Below, piece after piece: positions 5,878-13,440 of a DNA stretch of 26,121 bases. The position numbers and the translations under genes were made by a program. The first letter of the stretch is position 1. Each line of letters begins with the position of its first letter. The stretch spans positions 1-26,121 of the forward strand of contig CANQBU010000004.1 in assembly GCA_947589615.1 (NCBI GenBank), read 5' to 3'. A model generated the notes under the pieces. It was not told where the DNA came from. It ran no database searches and saw nothing but the letters and a program-made list of their open reading frames with translations. This DNA comes from an uncultured Clostridia bacterium (lineage in GTDB: Bacteria > Bacillota > Clostridia > Christensenellales > UBA1242).

Positions 5878-7281
5878 TTACAACTCACGCCCATCATCAA
5901 GTAATATGCTTGTCGCCAAACCAGCAGCAGGTCCAAACACTATCCCTACCCCCATCGAAATGCCAAATGCTGTGTTTGATGATTTTATAGCGGCGCGATA
6001 ATCTGAATCTGAATGAGAGCCACTTGACCTTGCGTATTGACTTGACCTTATCCTGTTTTCTACTTCATCCGCAGTCGGTTTTCTACGGAAATATTCGCCG
6101 TCTGTTGTGTTTAGGAGATATGTATCCTTGCTTCCATCATTTCTTTTTAATATAACTTCATAGTCATAGTGATTTTTAATTTCTCTATTATTTTCATTGT
6201 TAATATTAGGCCTGAGATATTCAACTGGGAGAATTTCCTCGCCTTCTTCATTAACAATCCCCCATAGCATTTCTCCGTCTACCTCTTTTGCCATTAAAAA
6301 TCTTCCTCTATTACAATTAGATAACTTCTTGTCAAATTCATCATATTTAGATGTGGTCAAAATCTTCTCTTGGTTTAAAGAATAAACGCCTTTTTTGCCC
6401 TTTTCATCGGTTATGACAACACTTTTTCCGTCTTTAGTTTTAGCGAAAGCCAAGCACTTATCATCATAGACTTTTTTGACTTCTTTTCCCATCTCCCAAA
6501 TGCCATTTTCGGTCACTACCATGGTTTTATCTTCAAGTTTTAAAGTTCCCATTATGTCTTCATTAACAGTGCCCTGCTTTTTAGCGACGCCATCTTCTAA
6601 TATATATATTGCCCTTGTTTTATCATCTTCATAAAGGGAGAAAACATTGTCTTCATATTGAGTGATGTCTTGTTTTCCCTTCGCCCGACTTGAAAGGATT
6701 TTAGTTCCATCCATATAAAAATCCATCTGTTTACCATTCTTTGCAACAATCAAATTTGGCTTTATATTATCCAAAACCTCGAATTCAAAACCTTTATCAT
6801 AGTTGAATGGAATAACTGTTTTTAACTTTTGATCAATAACACCATGTTTTCCATTTTTGTCTACAACTTCCGCTAAACGGCGCTTATGGTCTAGGGCTTC
6901 ATTGCTTTGAAAGTATTCTGAATAAGTTACGTTTCCGTCAAAGTCAAGAGAAAAGATTTTCCCCTTTTTGTCGGCGCAAATCTCGCCAGTAATCCTTGTA
7001 AAAGCAGGTGAAATGATTCCCGTTTTAAAGTTTACACTCATTAACCTATCTTCGCCCGCCAATTTGAATTCTGCCTGACCTCCATAAACATCAAACTCGC
7101 CTTCCTTTACGGTAAGTTTTGGGGTCTTTTGCCCGTTCAGTTCTATGTCAAAATCCATGTAGTCAGGGTCTTGCGACACATAGGCATGAAATTTTACTTT
7201 TTTGTAAGGGAATTTTTTCCCATAAGCATTGTCATACACCTTTGTAGAAAATAGTCCTTTATGAATAAAAAAATCTTTCAT
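5878..7281 (-). CDS. WG-repeat protein, 467 aa, paralogue of next gene
   Basis: Same architecture as the gene at 4411-5817: a shared N-terminal beta-rich domain (both have ELNGQKTPKL or INGKRTPRL near residue 50 and a following GEFDVY/GEFELY), then WG-type repeats (GKHGVIDQKLKTVIPFNYD near 145-165, here split as GKHGVIDQKL and VIPFNYD; LWGIVNEEGEEILPVEY near 355), and a C-terminal glycine-zipper-like stretch FGISMGVGIVFGPAAGLA that could insert in or touch a membrane. The pair arose by tandem duplication and has diverged a lot. The ATG has AAAAGGAG before it. It lies 48 bp after the coiled-coil gene and 60 bp before its paralogue, without promoters or terminators between, so it is part of the operon from 8823. 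No enzyme motif is visible. Confidence 0.75.
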   Translation of the reverse strand: MKDFFIHKGLFSTKVYDNAYGKKFPYKKVKFHAYVSQDPDYMDFDIELNGQKTPKLTVKEGEFDVYGGQAEFKLAGEDRLMSVNFKTGIISPAFTRITGEICADKKGKIFSLDFDGNVTYSEYFQSNEALDHKRRLAEVVDKNGKHGVIDQKLKTVIPFNYDKGFEFEVLDNIKPNLIVAKNGKQMDFYMDGTKILSSRAKGKQDITQYEDNVFSLYEDDKTRAIYILEDGVAKKQGTVNEDIMGTLKLEDKTMVVTENGIWEMGKEVKKVYDDKCLAFAKTKDGKSVVITDEKGKKGVYSLNQEKILTTSKYDEFDKKLSNCNRGRFLMAKEVDGEMLWGIVNEEGEEILPVEYLRPNINNENNREIKNHYDYEVILKRNDGSKDTYLLNTTDGEYFRRKPTADEVENRIRSSQYARSSGSHSDSDYRAAIKSSNTAFGISMGVGIVFGPAAGLATSILLDDGREL

Positions 7282-7329
7282 TTTTTCTCCTTTTATTTTT
7301 TCTTAAAATTTATTCCAATTTTAGAAAAG

Positions 7330-7530
7330 TTAACCTTCATTTTTGGCAATCTCTTGACTTGCCTCTTCAATCTGTCCCTCGATGTCCTTTATTCTTTTTT
7401 CGCACCACTGCTTGTGATATTTATATTCTTCTTCACCGCTTTTTCCTTTTTGCTTGATTGCATTTTTAACTTGCTCGAGGTCGTTTTTAATAATCTGCAA
7501 CCGCTTTTCTAGTTCTCGCAAATCTTCCAT
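7330..7530 (-). CDS. small coiled-coil protein, 66 aa
   Basis: The sequence shows heptad-like spacing of L/I/V in MEDLRELEKRLQIIKNDLE and in RIKDIEGQIEEASQEIA, separated by a Gly/Lys/Glu hinge (KQKGKSGEEEY) that contains the only aromatic cluster and a single Cys. It would form a short antiparallel or parallel coiled coil. AAGGAGG precedes the ATG, and only 9 bp separate it from the stop of the upstream gene at 7540, so it is co-transcribed. Such small coiled coils often act as adaptors; here the partner could be the 427-residue repeat protein or the WG proteins in the same operon, which is inference. No family recognised. Confidence 0.75.
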   Translation of the reverse strand: MEDLRELEKRLQIIKNDLEQVKNAIKQKGKSGEEEYKYHKQWCEKRIKDIEGQIEEASQEIAKNEG

Positions 7531-7539
7531 CTTTCCTCC

Positions 7540-8823
7540 TTAAACTAAAAGTTCAAATGGGCGAGGATAAAATTCGTTTGTAGGCTCTTGGTGAGTGACA
7601 ATGTTTGAAACGGCAGATATGCAATTTGTAAAGTCTTCAGTCAGCAGTTCCTTATCCTTTTTAATCAAGGTTATACCCTCTTTTGAGCGAGATTCTACAT
7701 CTTTGCCCACTCCAAAATCGTCTGAAAAATCAAGTGTAAAATATTTAGTCCCGCGATTGTAAAGCCCTTGCAATATTATTCCATTTTCATTGCCTTTGAC
7801 CGTAACAAACATATCGTTTAAAAACTTTTTGTCGTTTGGAAGTTCCAATAGTTCGGCGATTCGTTTTTTAATTTGCATAACATCATAGTCATATCTTTTG
7901 TCATGAGGAATTCTTGCTTTGTCAAGAATTAATTTCCCCGCACCCATGAAAGGTAGCGTAACAATCCCCGCCGAAAGTTTGACCATAAACTCGCTTATCT
8001 TTATAACTCCGCCAACCACTGTTCCAACCCCTTCGATTATTCCCGTTGGGATTAAAAGTGCCACTTCTCCCGCTTTAGCAAGTGCGCGTTTGCCCTTTGT
8101 CGATGCCTGAAGTGAAAGTTTTCCGCATTTTTTCATAAGGGTGTCGGTCGGCTTTGCAAGATAATATGTAGTCTTGTCAACCCCCTTTTTAAGTAGTCCT
8201 AAGCCTTTGCTAACAACAATTCCGGTAGCGCCAACGATTACTCCTGGCAAACTTACAGCAACAGTTCCCGCCGCCGCTAATTTAATCTTTGTGCTGTTTG
8301 GGAGGTTTCTTTTATAATCCTTTTCAGCCTGCAAAATTCTAGCCTTGTAAACTTTTGAAATTTGAGGGTCATCGACAAACTCTTTGACAAGCAATGCCGC
8401 CTTGCCCCTTCTTTTAACCTCAGCATAATCCATCAAATCATTCATGCTGTAATATTGACTAAAAAATTTACTGATAATGCCGTTTGGCACTCCACTTTCA
8501 AATTCCTTGTGAAGGGAGTCTTTAAGCATCAAAATTCTTCCCTCATAACTTGCACACTTAAACATTTCATAATCTTGTTCCGCAATTAACGTTGCAAGTT
8601 CAGTCTGTCCCATGCGAATGACTTCACTGATAAATTCCCGCTGTTGCATGCGGTTAAAGTCGTGCTTTACAATCGGATAAACTTTCAAAATATTTTCTTG
8701 AAAAAGTCTGGCATCTTCGGGATTTGTAATTTTCTTTATATGCTTTAATTCTTCTATAAATTCATCGGCGTTTGTTTTATTCACGTTTAAACTTTGCAAT
8801 GCTAAAATATCCTCTCTCATCAT
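7540..8823 (-). CDS. proline-punctuated amphipathic repeat protein, 427 aa
   Basis: First gene of the operon. Residues 1-175 are helical and charged. Residues about 180-300 form a Gly/Ala/Val-rich stretch with Lys at intervals and prolines at 193, 225, 259 and 291, spaced 32, 34 and 32. Two larger neighbours (8944-10455, 10780-12309) have exactly the same proline spacing in an equivalent stretch, so this is a diverged paralogue. The four units begin SLPGVI, AKPTDT, LIPTGI and TLPFMG. Units of about 33 residues are typical of 3x11 amphipathic-helix repeats such as those of lipid-droplet or apolipoprotein-like coats, so membrane or lipid-surface binding is my best guess. Residues 300-427 form a mixed alpha/beta domain. 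It lacks the Y-acidic-M tail of its two paralogues. There are two tandem ATGs (8821, 8818); AGGAGA lies before them. Confidence 0.75.
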   Translation of the reverse strand: MMREDILALQSLNVNKTNADEFIEELKHIKKITNPEDARLFQENILKVYPIVKHDFNRMQQREFISEVIRMGQTELATLIAEQDYEMFKCASYEGRILMLKDSLHKEFESGVPNGIISKFFSQYYSMNDLMDYAEVKRRGKAALLVKEFVDDPQISKVYKARILQAEKDYKRNLPNSTKIKLAAAGTVAVSLPGVIVGATGIVVSKGLGLLKKGVDKTTYYLAKPTDTLMKKCGKLSLQASTKGKRALAKAGEVALLIPTGIIEGVGTVVGGVIKISEFMVKLSAGIVTLPFMGAGKLILDKARIPHDKRYDYDVMQIKKRIAELLELPNDKKFLNDMFVTVKGNENGIILQGLYNRGTKYFTLDFSDDFGVGKDVESRSKEGITLIKKDKELLTEDFTNCISAVSNIVTHQEPTNEFYPRPFELLV

Positions 8824-8836
8824 TTCTCCTAATATT

Positions 8837-8865
8837 ATTATATCATAATATTAAATATTAGTCAA
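8837..8865 (-). promoter_or_regulatory. strong sigma-A promoter with very short leader
   Basis: -35 TTGACT (8860-8865), a 17-bp spacer and extended -10 TGaTATAAT (hexamer 8837-8842). The start of transcription would fall near 8830, only about 7 nt before the first ATG, so the transcript would begin within the Shine-Dalgarno. It drives the four-gene operon to 4411. Confidence 0.8.
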
Positions 8866-8900
8866 TATTGGGATTTAAGATTTTGTAAATGCCCTCTAAA

Positions 8901-8936
8901 CAAAAAATCCTTAAAGATTTTCTAAACCTTTAAGGA
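8901..8936 (-). terminator. intrinsic terminator, same as at 10741-10773
   Basis: TCCTTAAAG (8908-8916) pairs with CTTTAAGGA (8928-8936), followed on the minus strand by a T-run. The paralogous gene upstream has an identical stem, showing that the terminator was duplicated with the gene. Confidence 0.75.
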
Positions 8937-8943
8937 ATTTTAA

Positions 8944-10455
8944 TTACATATCATGGTCATAATGATAAGAATTATCAATTTGAGATGTCACAGGTTTTTG
9001 AGCGGTTATATTTGCAACGGCGTTTGCTTGACGGCGAGAGCCAGTTGAGTTTACTTTGCCAAGCAAGAAGTCTTGAAGGTCTTCGTCATCTACGTCGCCA
9101 TCTTTAATTTGACTTAAAATGTTTTTGCCACTAATAATATTATAAGAGGAGCCGTTTATTCCTTCGCTCATATCATCATAAGCAAATTCTGCGGCTTCAC
9201 GACTTCCAACTTCGAACTCAAATTCAAAATCATTTTCCTTTGTTTGGCCAGCAACCACCAATTTTTTCCCATCTTCATTGAGCGAGCAGTATAAACAGCT
9301 TATTTCGTTTACTCTTGCACGAGGATTATTCTCCAAAATGAGTTTTTGAATGTTGCTTGCAATTGTCTTTTTGGATTTTTTGACACTTGGCAAGTTGCCA
9401 ACACATGAGTATACCGCTCTTCTTAATGGCATGGTAAGAGGATAAGATACAAGCCCCAATGTTTTGTCGACTATTGTTCCACCAAGCCACGAAACATTAT
9501 CTGCAAGTTCCCCAGGATATTTGATTAACCCGGTCGGAACAGCAAAGATTGTCCCCGCAGTGTATGCGGCCGCTTTTCCGGCAGTGCTTTCAGCTTCATG
9601 ACCTAGTGCAAACATTGACTTATACACAAGTTCGGTTGGAACAGCAGCAAGTTGTGTCGCAAAATTGACTATCTTTCCCGCCGTTTTTATCACTCCGCTT
9701 GCCAAAATCCCTGCCCCGCGAATTGCGAGTCCCGGAATAGAAGCAACGAAACCGGCTCCGAGTTTTACCTTATCGAGAGCGGAAAGTTCCCCTCTGTGCT
9801 GGAATTTAAAGTTCTCAACGGCACGCTTCAATTGATTTTTGTATTCTTGTGGAATGGCCTCGTCATGATATATGGTTTTTAAGAAATTTTTATCCTTTCC
9901 AAGGAAATCATTGTCGCTCGTTTTGATGGCACAAAGGGCAACCGTATTGTAAAATGTGTTAAAGGTGTTGTCAAAAATCTTGGAATCCTTGCCCGCAGCC
10001 TTTTCGTGCAAAGCATCGATAATAAGCTCATGAAGAAGGTTTTGGTCAATATATTCTTCTTTATATCTTTTGGATGTTTGAATGCCGCTTGAAAGAAATT
10101 TATCGTCGCTTTCGATCAGCTTCTTTACGCCTTCCACATCATGAAGCTCATTGTAAAGTTTGTTCATCACATCTGCACCGTAAAAATTATATTCAGGGCA
10201 AACTTTACGAAGTTTCAGTGCCGTATCTACAAAAAGTTCCTTGCCGCTTTCCTTTAAATCAAATTCAAGCAAAGATTTCATGAGCTGCTCGCTAGTCTCA
10301 TCGGTCGTTTCCCATAATTGGCTCAATTGTTCTCCAGCTTCACTGTTGTCATTTCTTTCTCCAAATTCAGAGCGTAACTCCTCGAGTCTTGCCATATCTT
10401 TTGCAAGGTCATCAATTCGAAAATTCAACTCGTCATATTTTGTCTTTATATCCAT
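8944..10455 (-). CDS. proline-punctuated amphipathic repeat protein, 503 aa, YDHDM tail
   Basis: Close paralogue of the gene at 10780-12309 along the full length and distant paralogue of that at 7540-8823. Residues 1-65 are a coiled-coil-like helix, and 66-225 a helical domain with a single-Cys segment. Residues 231-358 are a Gly/Ala-rich stretch with prolines at 241, 273, 307 and 339 (spacing 32, 34, 32) opening repeat units SIPGLAIRGAGILA, AVPTELVYKSMFALG, AVPTGLIKYPGELA and SYPLTMPLRRAV. Residues 365-450 form a small alpha/beta domain, and a polar linker ends in YHYDHDM. No signal peptide is present, and few residues in the stretch are hydrophobic enough for a classical membrane helix, so amphipathic surface binding or pore formation is more likely; this is inference. 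ATG follows AAGGAG. It has its own promoter and terminator. Function unknown. Confidence 0.75.
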   Translation of the reverse strand: MDIKTKYDELNFRIDDLAKDMARLEELRSEFGERNDNSEAGEQLSQLWETTDETSEQLMKSLLEFDLKESGKELFVDTALKLRKVCPEYNFYGADVMNKLYNELHDVEGVKKLIESDDKFLSSGIQTSKRYKEEYIDQNLLHELIIDALHEKAAGKDSKIFDNTFNTFYNTVALCAIKTSDNDFLGKDKNFLKTIYHDEAIPQEYKNQLKRAVENFKFQHRGELSALDKVKLGAGFVASIPGLAIRGAGILASGVIKTAGKIVNFATQLAAVPTELVYKSMFALGHEAESTAGKAAAYTAGTIFAVPTGLIKYPGELADNVSWLGGTIVDKTLGLVSYPLTMPLRRAVYSCVGNLPSVKKSKKTIASNIQKLILENNPRARVNEISCLYCSLNEDGKKLVVAGQTKENDFEFEFEVGSREAAEFAYDDMSEGINGSSYNIISGKNILSQIKDGDVDDEDLQDFLLGKVNSTGSRRQANAVANITAQKPVTSQIDNSYHYDHDM

Positions 10456-10513
10456 ATTTATTCTCCTTAAAAAAATTTATGTTTGAATGACAATTCAGAT
10501 TATTTCTAGCATT

Positions 10514-10542
10514 ATTATATCATAAAAAATACTATTTGTAAA
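10514..10542 (-). promoter_or_regulatory. sigma-A promoter of the gene at 8944-10455
   Basis: -35 TTTACA (10537-10542), a 17-bp spacer and extended -10 TGaTATAAT (hexamer 10514-10519). The promoter of the paralogue at 12342-12370 has the same TTTACA-17-TATAAT layout and a similar spacer (TTTTTATG). Confidence 0.8.
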
Positions 10543-10740
10543 TAGCAAAATTGCAATTTTTTCTTTCCCTTTTAATCTTGAAAATTGTATAAATTTTACG
10601 GTTTTTTAAGATAATTTAACAAAAATTGCGTTTTTTTGTTAAATTTTTGCCATTTTTCAATAAATTTTGTTAAATTTTGTTTCCTGCGTAAAAAATTAAC
10701 ACTTGTTTTTATTCTCGTGAATTTACTCCTGCAACTTTAA

Positions 10741-10773
10741 AAAAATCCTTAAAGATTTTTAAACCTTTAAGGA
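10741..10773 (-). terminator. intrinsic terminator of the gene at 10780-12309
   Basis: TCCTTAAAG (10746-10754) pairs with CTTTAAGGA (10765-10773), with a T-run on the minus-strand side. Confidence 0.75.
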
Positions 10774-10779
10774 ATTTTA

Positions 10780-12309
10780 TTACATATCATATTCATATTC
10801 GTAAATTTGTTCAACGAAACTTGAAGTAGGTTTTTGAGAGGTTATATTTGAGATGGCGTTTGCTTGGCGACGATTGCCCATCGAGTTTGCTCTGGATTTC
10901 ACAATATCCTTTAAATCCTCTTCATCAATATCGCCTTCTCTTATTCCTTTTACAATATTTTTATTGCTTTTGAAATTGAAATCTTCATCTGTATTACTTA
11001 ATTCGCCGTCTGCCAAACTTGTCGCTTGCACGCCACCAACGTTAAACTCAAATTTGTAATTTCGTCCTGACGCCTCACCGGTGACCGTCAATTTCCTGTC
11101 ATTCCTGTTATATGAGGTATAAACGCTTATGTCATCGACTAATGCATGTGGATTTGTTTCCAATATGTGTTTTTGAATGTTCTTTACAATTTCTTTTTGA
11201 GATTTTTTTACGCTTGGCAAGTTCCCGACGCATGAATAAACCGCTTTTCTTAAAGGCATGGTAAGAGGATAAGAAACAAGTGACAATGTTTTTCCAGTAA
11301 TTGCACCGCCTAGGCTCAACGCGGCATTTGCTGTCTTGCCTGACAATTTTATTATTCCAGTAGGAATGGCGAAAATTGTCCCTGCAGTGTATGAAGCTGC
11401 TTTTGCTGCTGTGCTTTCGCTTTCTTGACCGACAGCATACAATGCTTTATATGCAAAATTTGTAGGAAGAGCAGCAATTTCGGTCGCAAGATTGACTAAA
11501 AAGCCTGCCGTTTTTAATGCCCCACTTGCTAAAAGACCTGCCCCTTGAATTGCAAGGCCGGGAAGGGAAACGATTGCTCCCGCCGTAATTTTAGTTTTAT
11601 CCCATGCAGAAAGTTCTCCTCTGTTTATAAATTTTGAAGACTGAACGGCACGCTTTAACTGGTCTTTGTATTCCTTTGGAATGCTCTCATCGTTATAGAT
11701 TGCTTTTAAAATATCTTTATTTCTTCCAATCTTTCCGCAAAGTGCAACTGTATCATAAAATGACCCGAAGGTGCTATCAAAAACCTTTGAGTTTTTACCT
11801 TTCGCCTTCTCATGCAAACCATCTACGACAAGTTCTTGAATTAAGTTTAAATCCAATATAGGGTCAATTTTGTTTGGTTCCGAAAATCTCCAACTAGTAA
11901 GATAATGAGTAAATCTATCATCGCCAGCGATTAACTTTTTTATTTCTCTCAAGTCGTTACGCTCTTTATAAATCTTGTTCAAAGCCTCCGCACCGTAAAA
12001 CTTTATAGGCAACATATTTAGAGATGGAACTGCCTTGCAGAGTTTAAGAACGGAATCTGCAAAGAAGTTTTGACCACCTCCGTGCAAATCAAAATTAAGC
12101 AAAGATTGCCATATCTGCTCATATTCCCTTGCTATTTTTTGTTCTTCATCAAAAATCTGGTTGCTAAGTTGTGCTCGATTAACACTTGTATTTTCTTGAT
12201 TGCGTAAATCGGTAAGATTTGCAAATTCCTTTTCTAAATTTGCCGTTCTTGCGTCAATTTCTGCAAACTTGTTTCTAAAATATCTTGTTTTAATTGCTAA
12301 ATCAGGCAT
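10780..12309 (-). CDS. proline-punctuated amphipathic repeat protein, 509 aa, YEYDM tail
   Basis: The same architecture as the 503-residue neighbour. It has an N-terminal coiled-coil-like helix (about 10-70) and a helical domain with the motif DGLHEKAKGK, also found in the paralogue as DALHEKAAGK. A Gly/Ala-rich stretch with prolines at 250, 282, 316 and 348 (spacing 32, 34, 32) follows, then the strongly conserved segment YPLTMPLRKAVYSCVGNLP that both paralogues share, an alpha/beta domain, and a tail ending EYEYDM. The conserved segment with its Cys marks the end of the repeat region and probably the most constrained surface. The ATG at 12309 follows AAAGGAGA. It has its own promoter and terminator. 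It is a recent duplicate of the neighbour, because both regulatory signals were copied too. Family not recognised. Confidence 0.75.
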   Translation of the reverse strand: MPDLAIKTRYFRNKFAEIDARTANLEKEFANLTDLRNQENTSVNRAQLSNQIFDEEQKIAREYEQIWQSLLNFDLHGGGQNFFADSVLKLCKAVPSLNMLPIKFYGAEALNKIYKERNDLREIKKLIAGDDRFTHYLTSWRFSEPNKIDPILDLNLIQELVVDGLHEKAKGKNSKVFDSTFGSFYDTVALCGKIGRNKDILKAIYNDESIPKEYKDQLKRAVQSSKFINRGELSAWDKTKITAGAIVSLPGLAIQGAGLLASGALKTAGFLVNLATEIAALPTNFAYKALYAVGQESESTAAKAASYTAGTIFAIPTGIIKLSGKTANAALSLGGAITGKTLSLVSYPLTMPLRKAVYSCVGNLPSVKKSQKEIVKNIQKHILETNPHALVDDISVYTSYNRNDRKLTVTGEASGRNYKFEFNVGGVQATSLADGELSNTDEDFNFKSNKNIVKGIREGDIDEEDLKDIVKSRANSMGNRRQANAISNITSQKPTSSFVEQIYEYEYDM

Positions 12310-12341
12310 AACAATATCTCCTTTTATTATTTTCTGAAATT

Positions 12342-12370
12342 ATTATAACATAAAAATTTGTATTTGTAAA
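12342..12370 (-). promoter_or_regulatory. sigma-A promoter of the gene at 10780-12309
   Basis: -35 TTTACA (12365-12370), a 17-bp spacer and extended -10 TGtTATAAT (hexamer 12342-12347). Confidence 0.8.
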
Positions 12371-12516
12371 TAGGTAAAGTATATTTTTAATTACTCTCAA
12401 TTTAATACCTTATATTATATGGATTTTCCCATTTTTTGTTGAAATTTGCTAAAACTATGCAAAATTTACGCTTTTTTATTGAAATTTTGTCATTTTCTAT
12501 TAAATTTTCGACTTTT

Positions 12517-12957
12517 TTACAAAAGTTTAACAAGATAAGCACTTATAAATTCCATACCAAGCATATCAATATAAAACTTCAATAGCGATTTGTAATTCTT
12601 AGAAACAGCATTTAACCGCATCGTTTTTGCGCCTTTTTGCATGGCAAACATTTCAATTTCATGGAAAAGTTTTTGCCCTATGCCTTTGCTGCGATATTGA
12701 GGCAAAACATATATCTCTTCAAGTTCAAAAAATTTGTCTCCCCGCTCAGCGTAAGACCTTCTATTTTCTTCCTCTTCAATATTTCCATAAGCGTAAGCCA
12801 CGATTTGACGCTCTTCCTCACAAATCCAAACACACTTGTCTTCAAAATATTCTTCATTATCCGCTACAATATTGTTGCAGCAGCCCTCTTTTGCAAACAT
12901 TTCACTAAGACGAGCAACACTTTTTAAATCATCTTTGCTTGCAACTCTTATTTCCAT
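12517..12957 (-). CDS. GNAT family N-acetyltransferase
   Basis: The 146-residue protein has the GNAT layout: an N-terminal strand-helix (MEIRVASKDDLKSVARLSEM); strand 4 with ELEEIYVLPQYR; the acetyl-CoA pyrophosphate loop QYRSKGIGQKLF (the R/Q-x-x-G-x-G/A motif A, about residues 90-101); and a C-terminal motif B with N-x-x-S-L-L-K-F-Y near 125-133. It would transfer an acetyl group from acetyl-CoA to an amine; the substrate cannot be told from sequence. An earlier in-frame TTG exists at 12969, but that codon lies in the Shine-Dalgarno (TTGGAGG), so the ATG at 12955-12957 is the start. Promoter TTGAAT-17-TATAAT is at 12975-13003. It is monocistronic and not linked in function to its neighbours as far as I can see. 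Confidence 0.9.
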   Translation of the reverse strand: MEIRVASKDDLKSVARLSEMFAKEGCCNNIVADNEEYFEDKCVWICEEERQIVAYAYGNIEEEENRRSYAERGDKFFELEEIYVLPQYRSKGIGQKLFHEIEMFAMQKGAKTMRLNAVSKNYKSLLKFYIDMLGMEFISAYLVKLL

Positions 12958-12974
12958 GTCTACCTCCAAAAAGT

Positions 12975-13003
12975 ATTATATCATAAAAAGGGACTTTATT
13001 CAA
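12975..13003 (-). promoter_or_regulatory. sigma-A promoter of the GNAT gene
   Basis: -35 TTGAAT (12998-13003), a 17-bp spacer and extended -10 TGaTATAAT (hexamer 12975-12980). Confidence 0.75.
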
Positions 13004-13015
13004 ATCTAAATATTG

Positions 13016-13372
13016 TTAATTATTTTGCAAATTGACAATCTCGCAAATTATGGAAATCAATTCCAAATTTGTAAATTTTTTCTTGTTGGTATAGATGACC
13101 TTACCATAATATTCATTCACTGATAAAAGGCCACCTATGTCGTATGCATATTTGACCGCACTCCTTATGCCCTTCTCCACAGATTCAGATTTGGCGTTAT
13201 ACATCTCGCCAACTTTCTTGTAAATTTCCAAAAGATGCCCTTTTCTACAACTAAACTGAATCAAAACCGCACTCCGCAAATATTCAAAACCTTTCATTTT
13301 GGGCTGCAACCCCAATTTGAGCAAAATCTCCGTCACTTTGGCGAAATTTTCATCTTTGACAATCTTATCCAT
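13016..13372 (-). CDS. stand-alone Spo0A C-terminal DNA-binding domain protein, 118 aa
   Basis: The whole protein corresponds to the Spo0A effector domain. It has the opening LLKLGLQPKMKGFEYLRSAV (Spo0A: ...G.P.h..G..YLR.Ai), the helix around LLEIYKKVGEMYNA, the recognition-helix signature SVEKGIRSAV (Spo0A: RVERAIRHAI), and the closing FTNLELISIICEIV (Spo0A: PTNSEFIA.IAD). The receiver domain is missing: there is no phospho-acceptor Asp and only about 12 residues precede the match. It would therefore bind DNA without phosphorelay control, or act as a competitor of Spo0A at 0A boxes. A second copy lies at 18151-18528, so the two flank parA-parB-parS. The promoter carries an exact 0A box, which suggests autoregulation. 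Start ATG at 13372 with AGAGG upstream. The domain assignment is firm, the role inferred. Confidence 0.85.
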   Translation of the reverse strand: MDKIVKDENFAKVTEILLKLGLQPKMKGFEYLRSAVLIQFSCRKGHLLEIYKKVGEMYNAKSESVEKGIRSAVKYAYDIGGLLSVNEYYGKVIYTNKKKFTNLELISIICEIVNLQNN

Positions 13373-13393
13373 AAGGATATACCTCTAAATAAC

Positions 13394-13414
13394 ATTATAC
13401 AACATATTTCGACA
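13394..13414 (-). promoter_or_regulatory. -10 element with an exact Spo0A box (0A box)
   Basis: TTCGACA (13408-13414; TGTCGAA on the minus strand, within TTTTTGTCGAAAT) matches the 0A-box core. It lies just downstream of the weak -35 position of a promoter whose -10 is TATAAT (13394-13399). The gene controlled encodes a Spo0A-type DNA-binding domain. Confidence 0.55.
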
Positions 13415-13440
13415 AAAATAAAGCAATTCGCTCAAAATTC

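Larger units (their letters stand above)
10456..10779. other. intergenic region between the two large paralogues
   Basis: It holds the promoter of the 8944-10455 gene (10514-10542) and the terminator of the next gene (10741-10773). Between them is a very AT-rich stretch (10550-10690) with repeated GTTAAATTTT words, similar to the AT-rich stretch at 12460-12515 beyond the other paralogue. No gene is visible. Confidence 0.6.
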
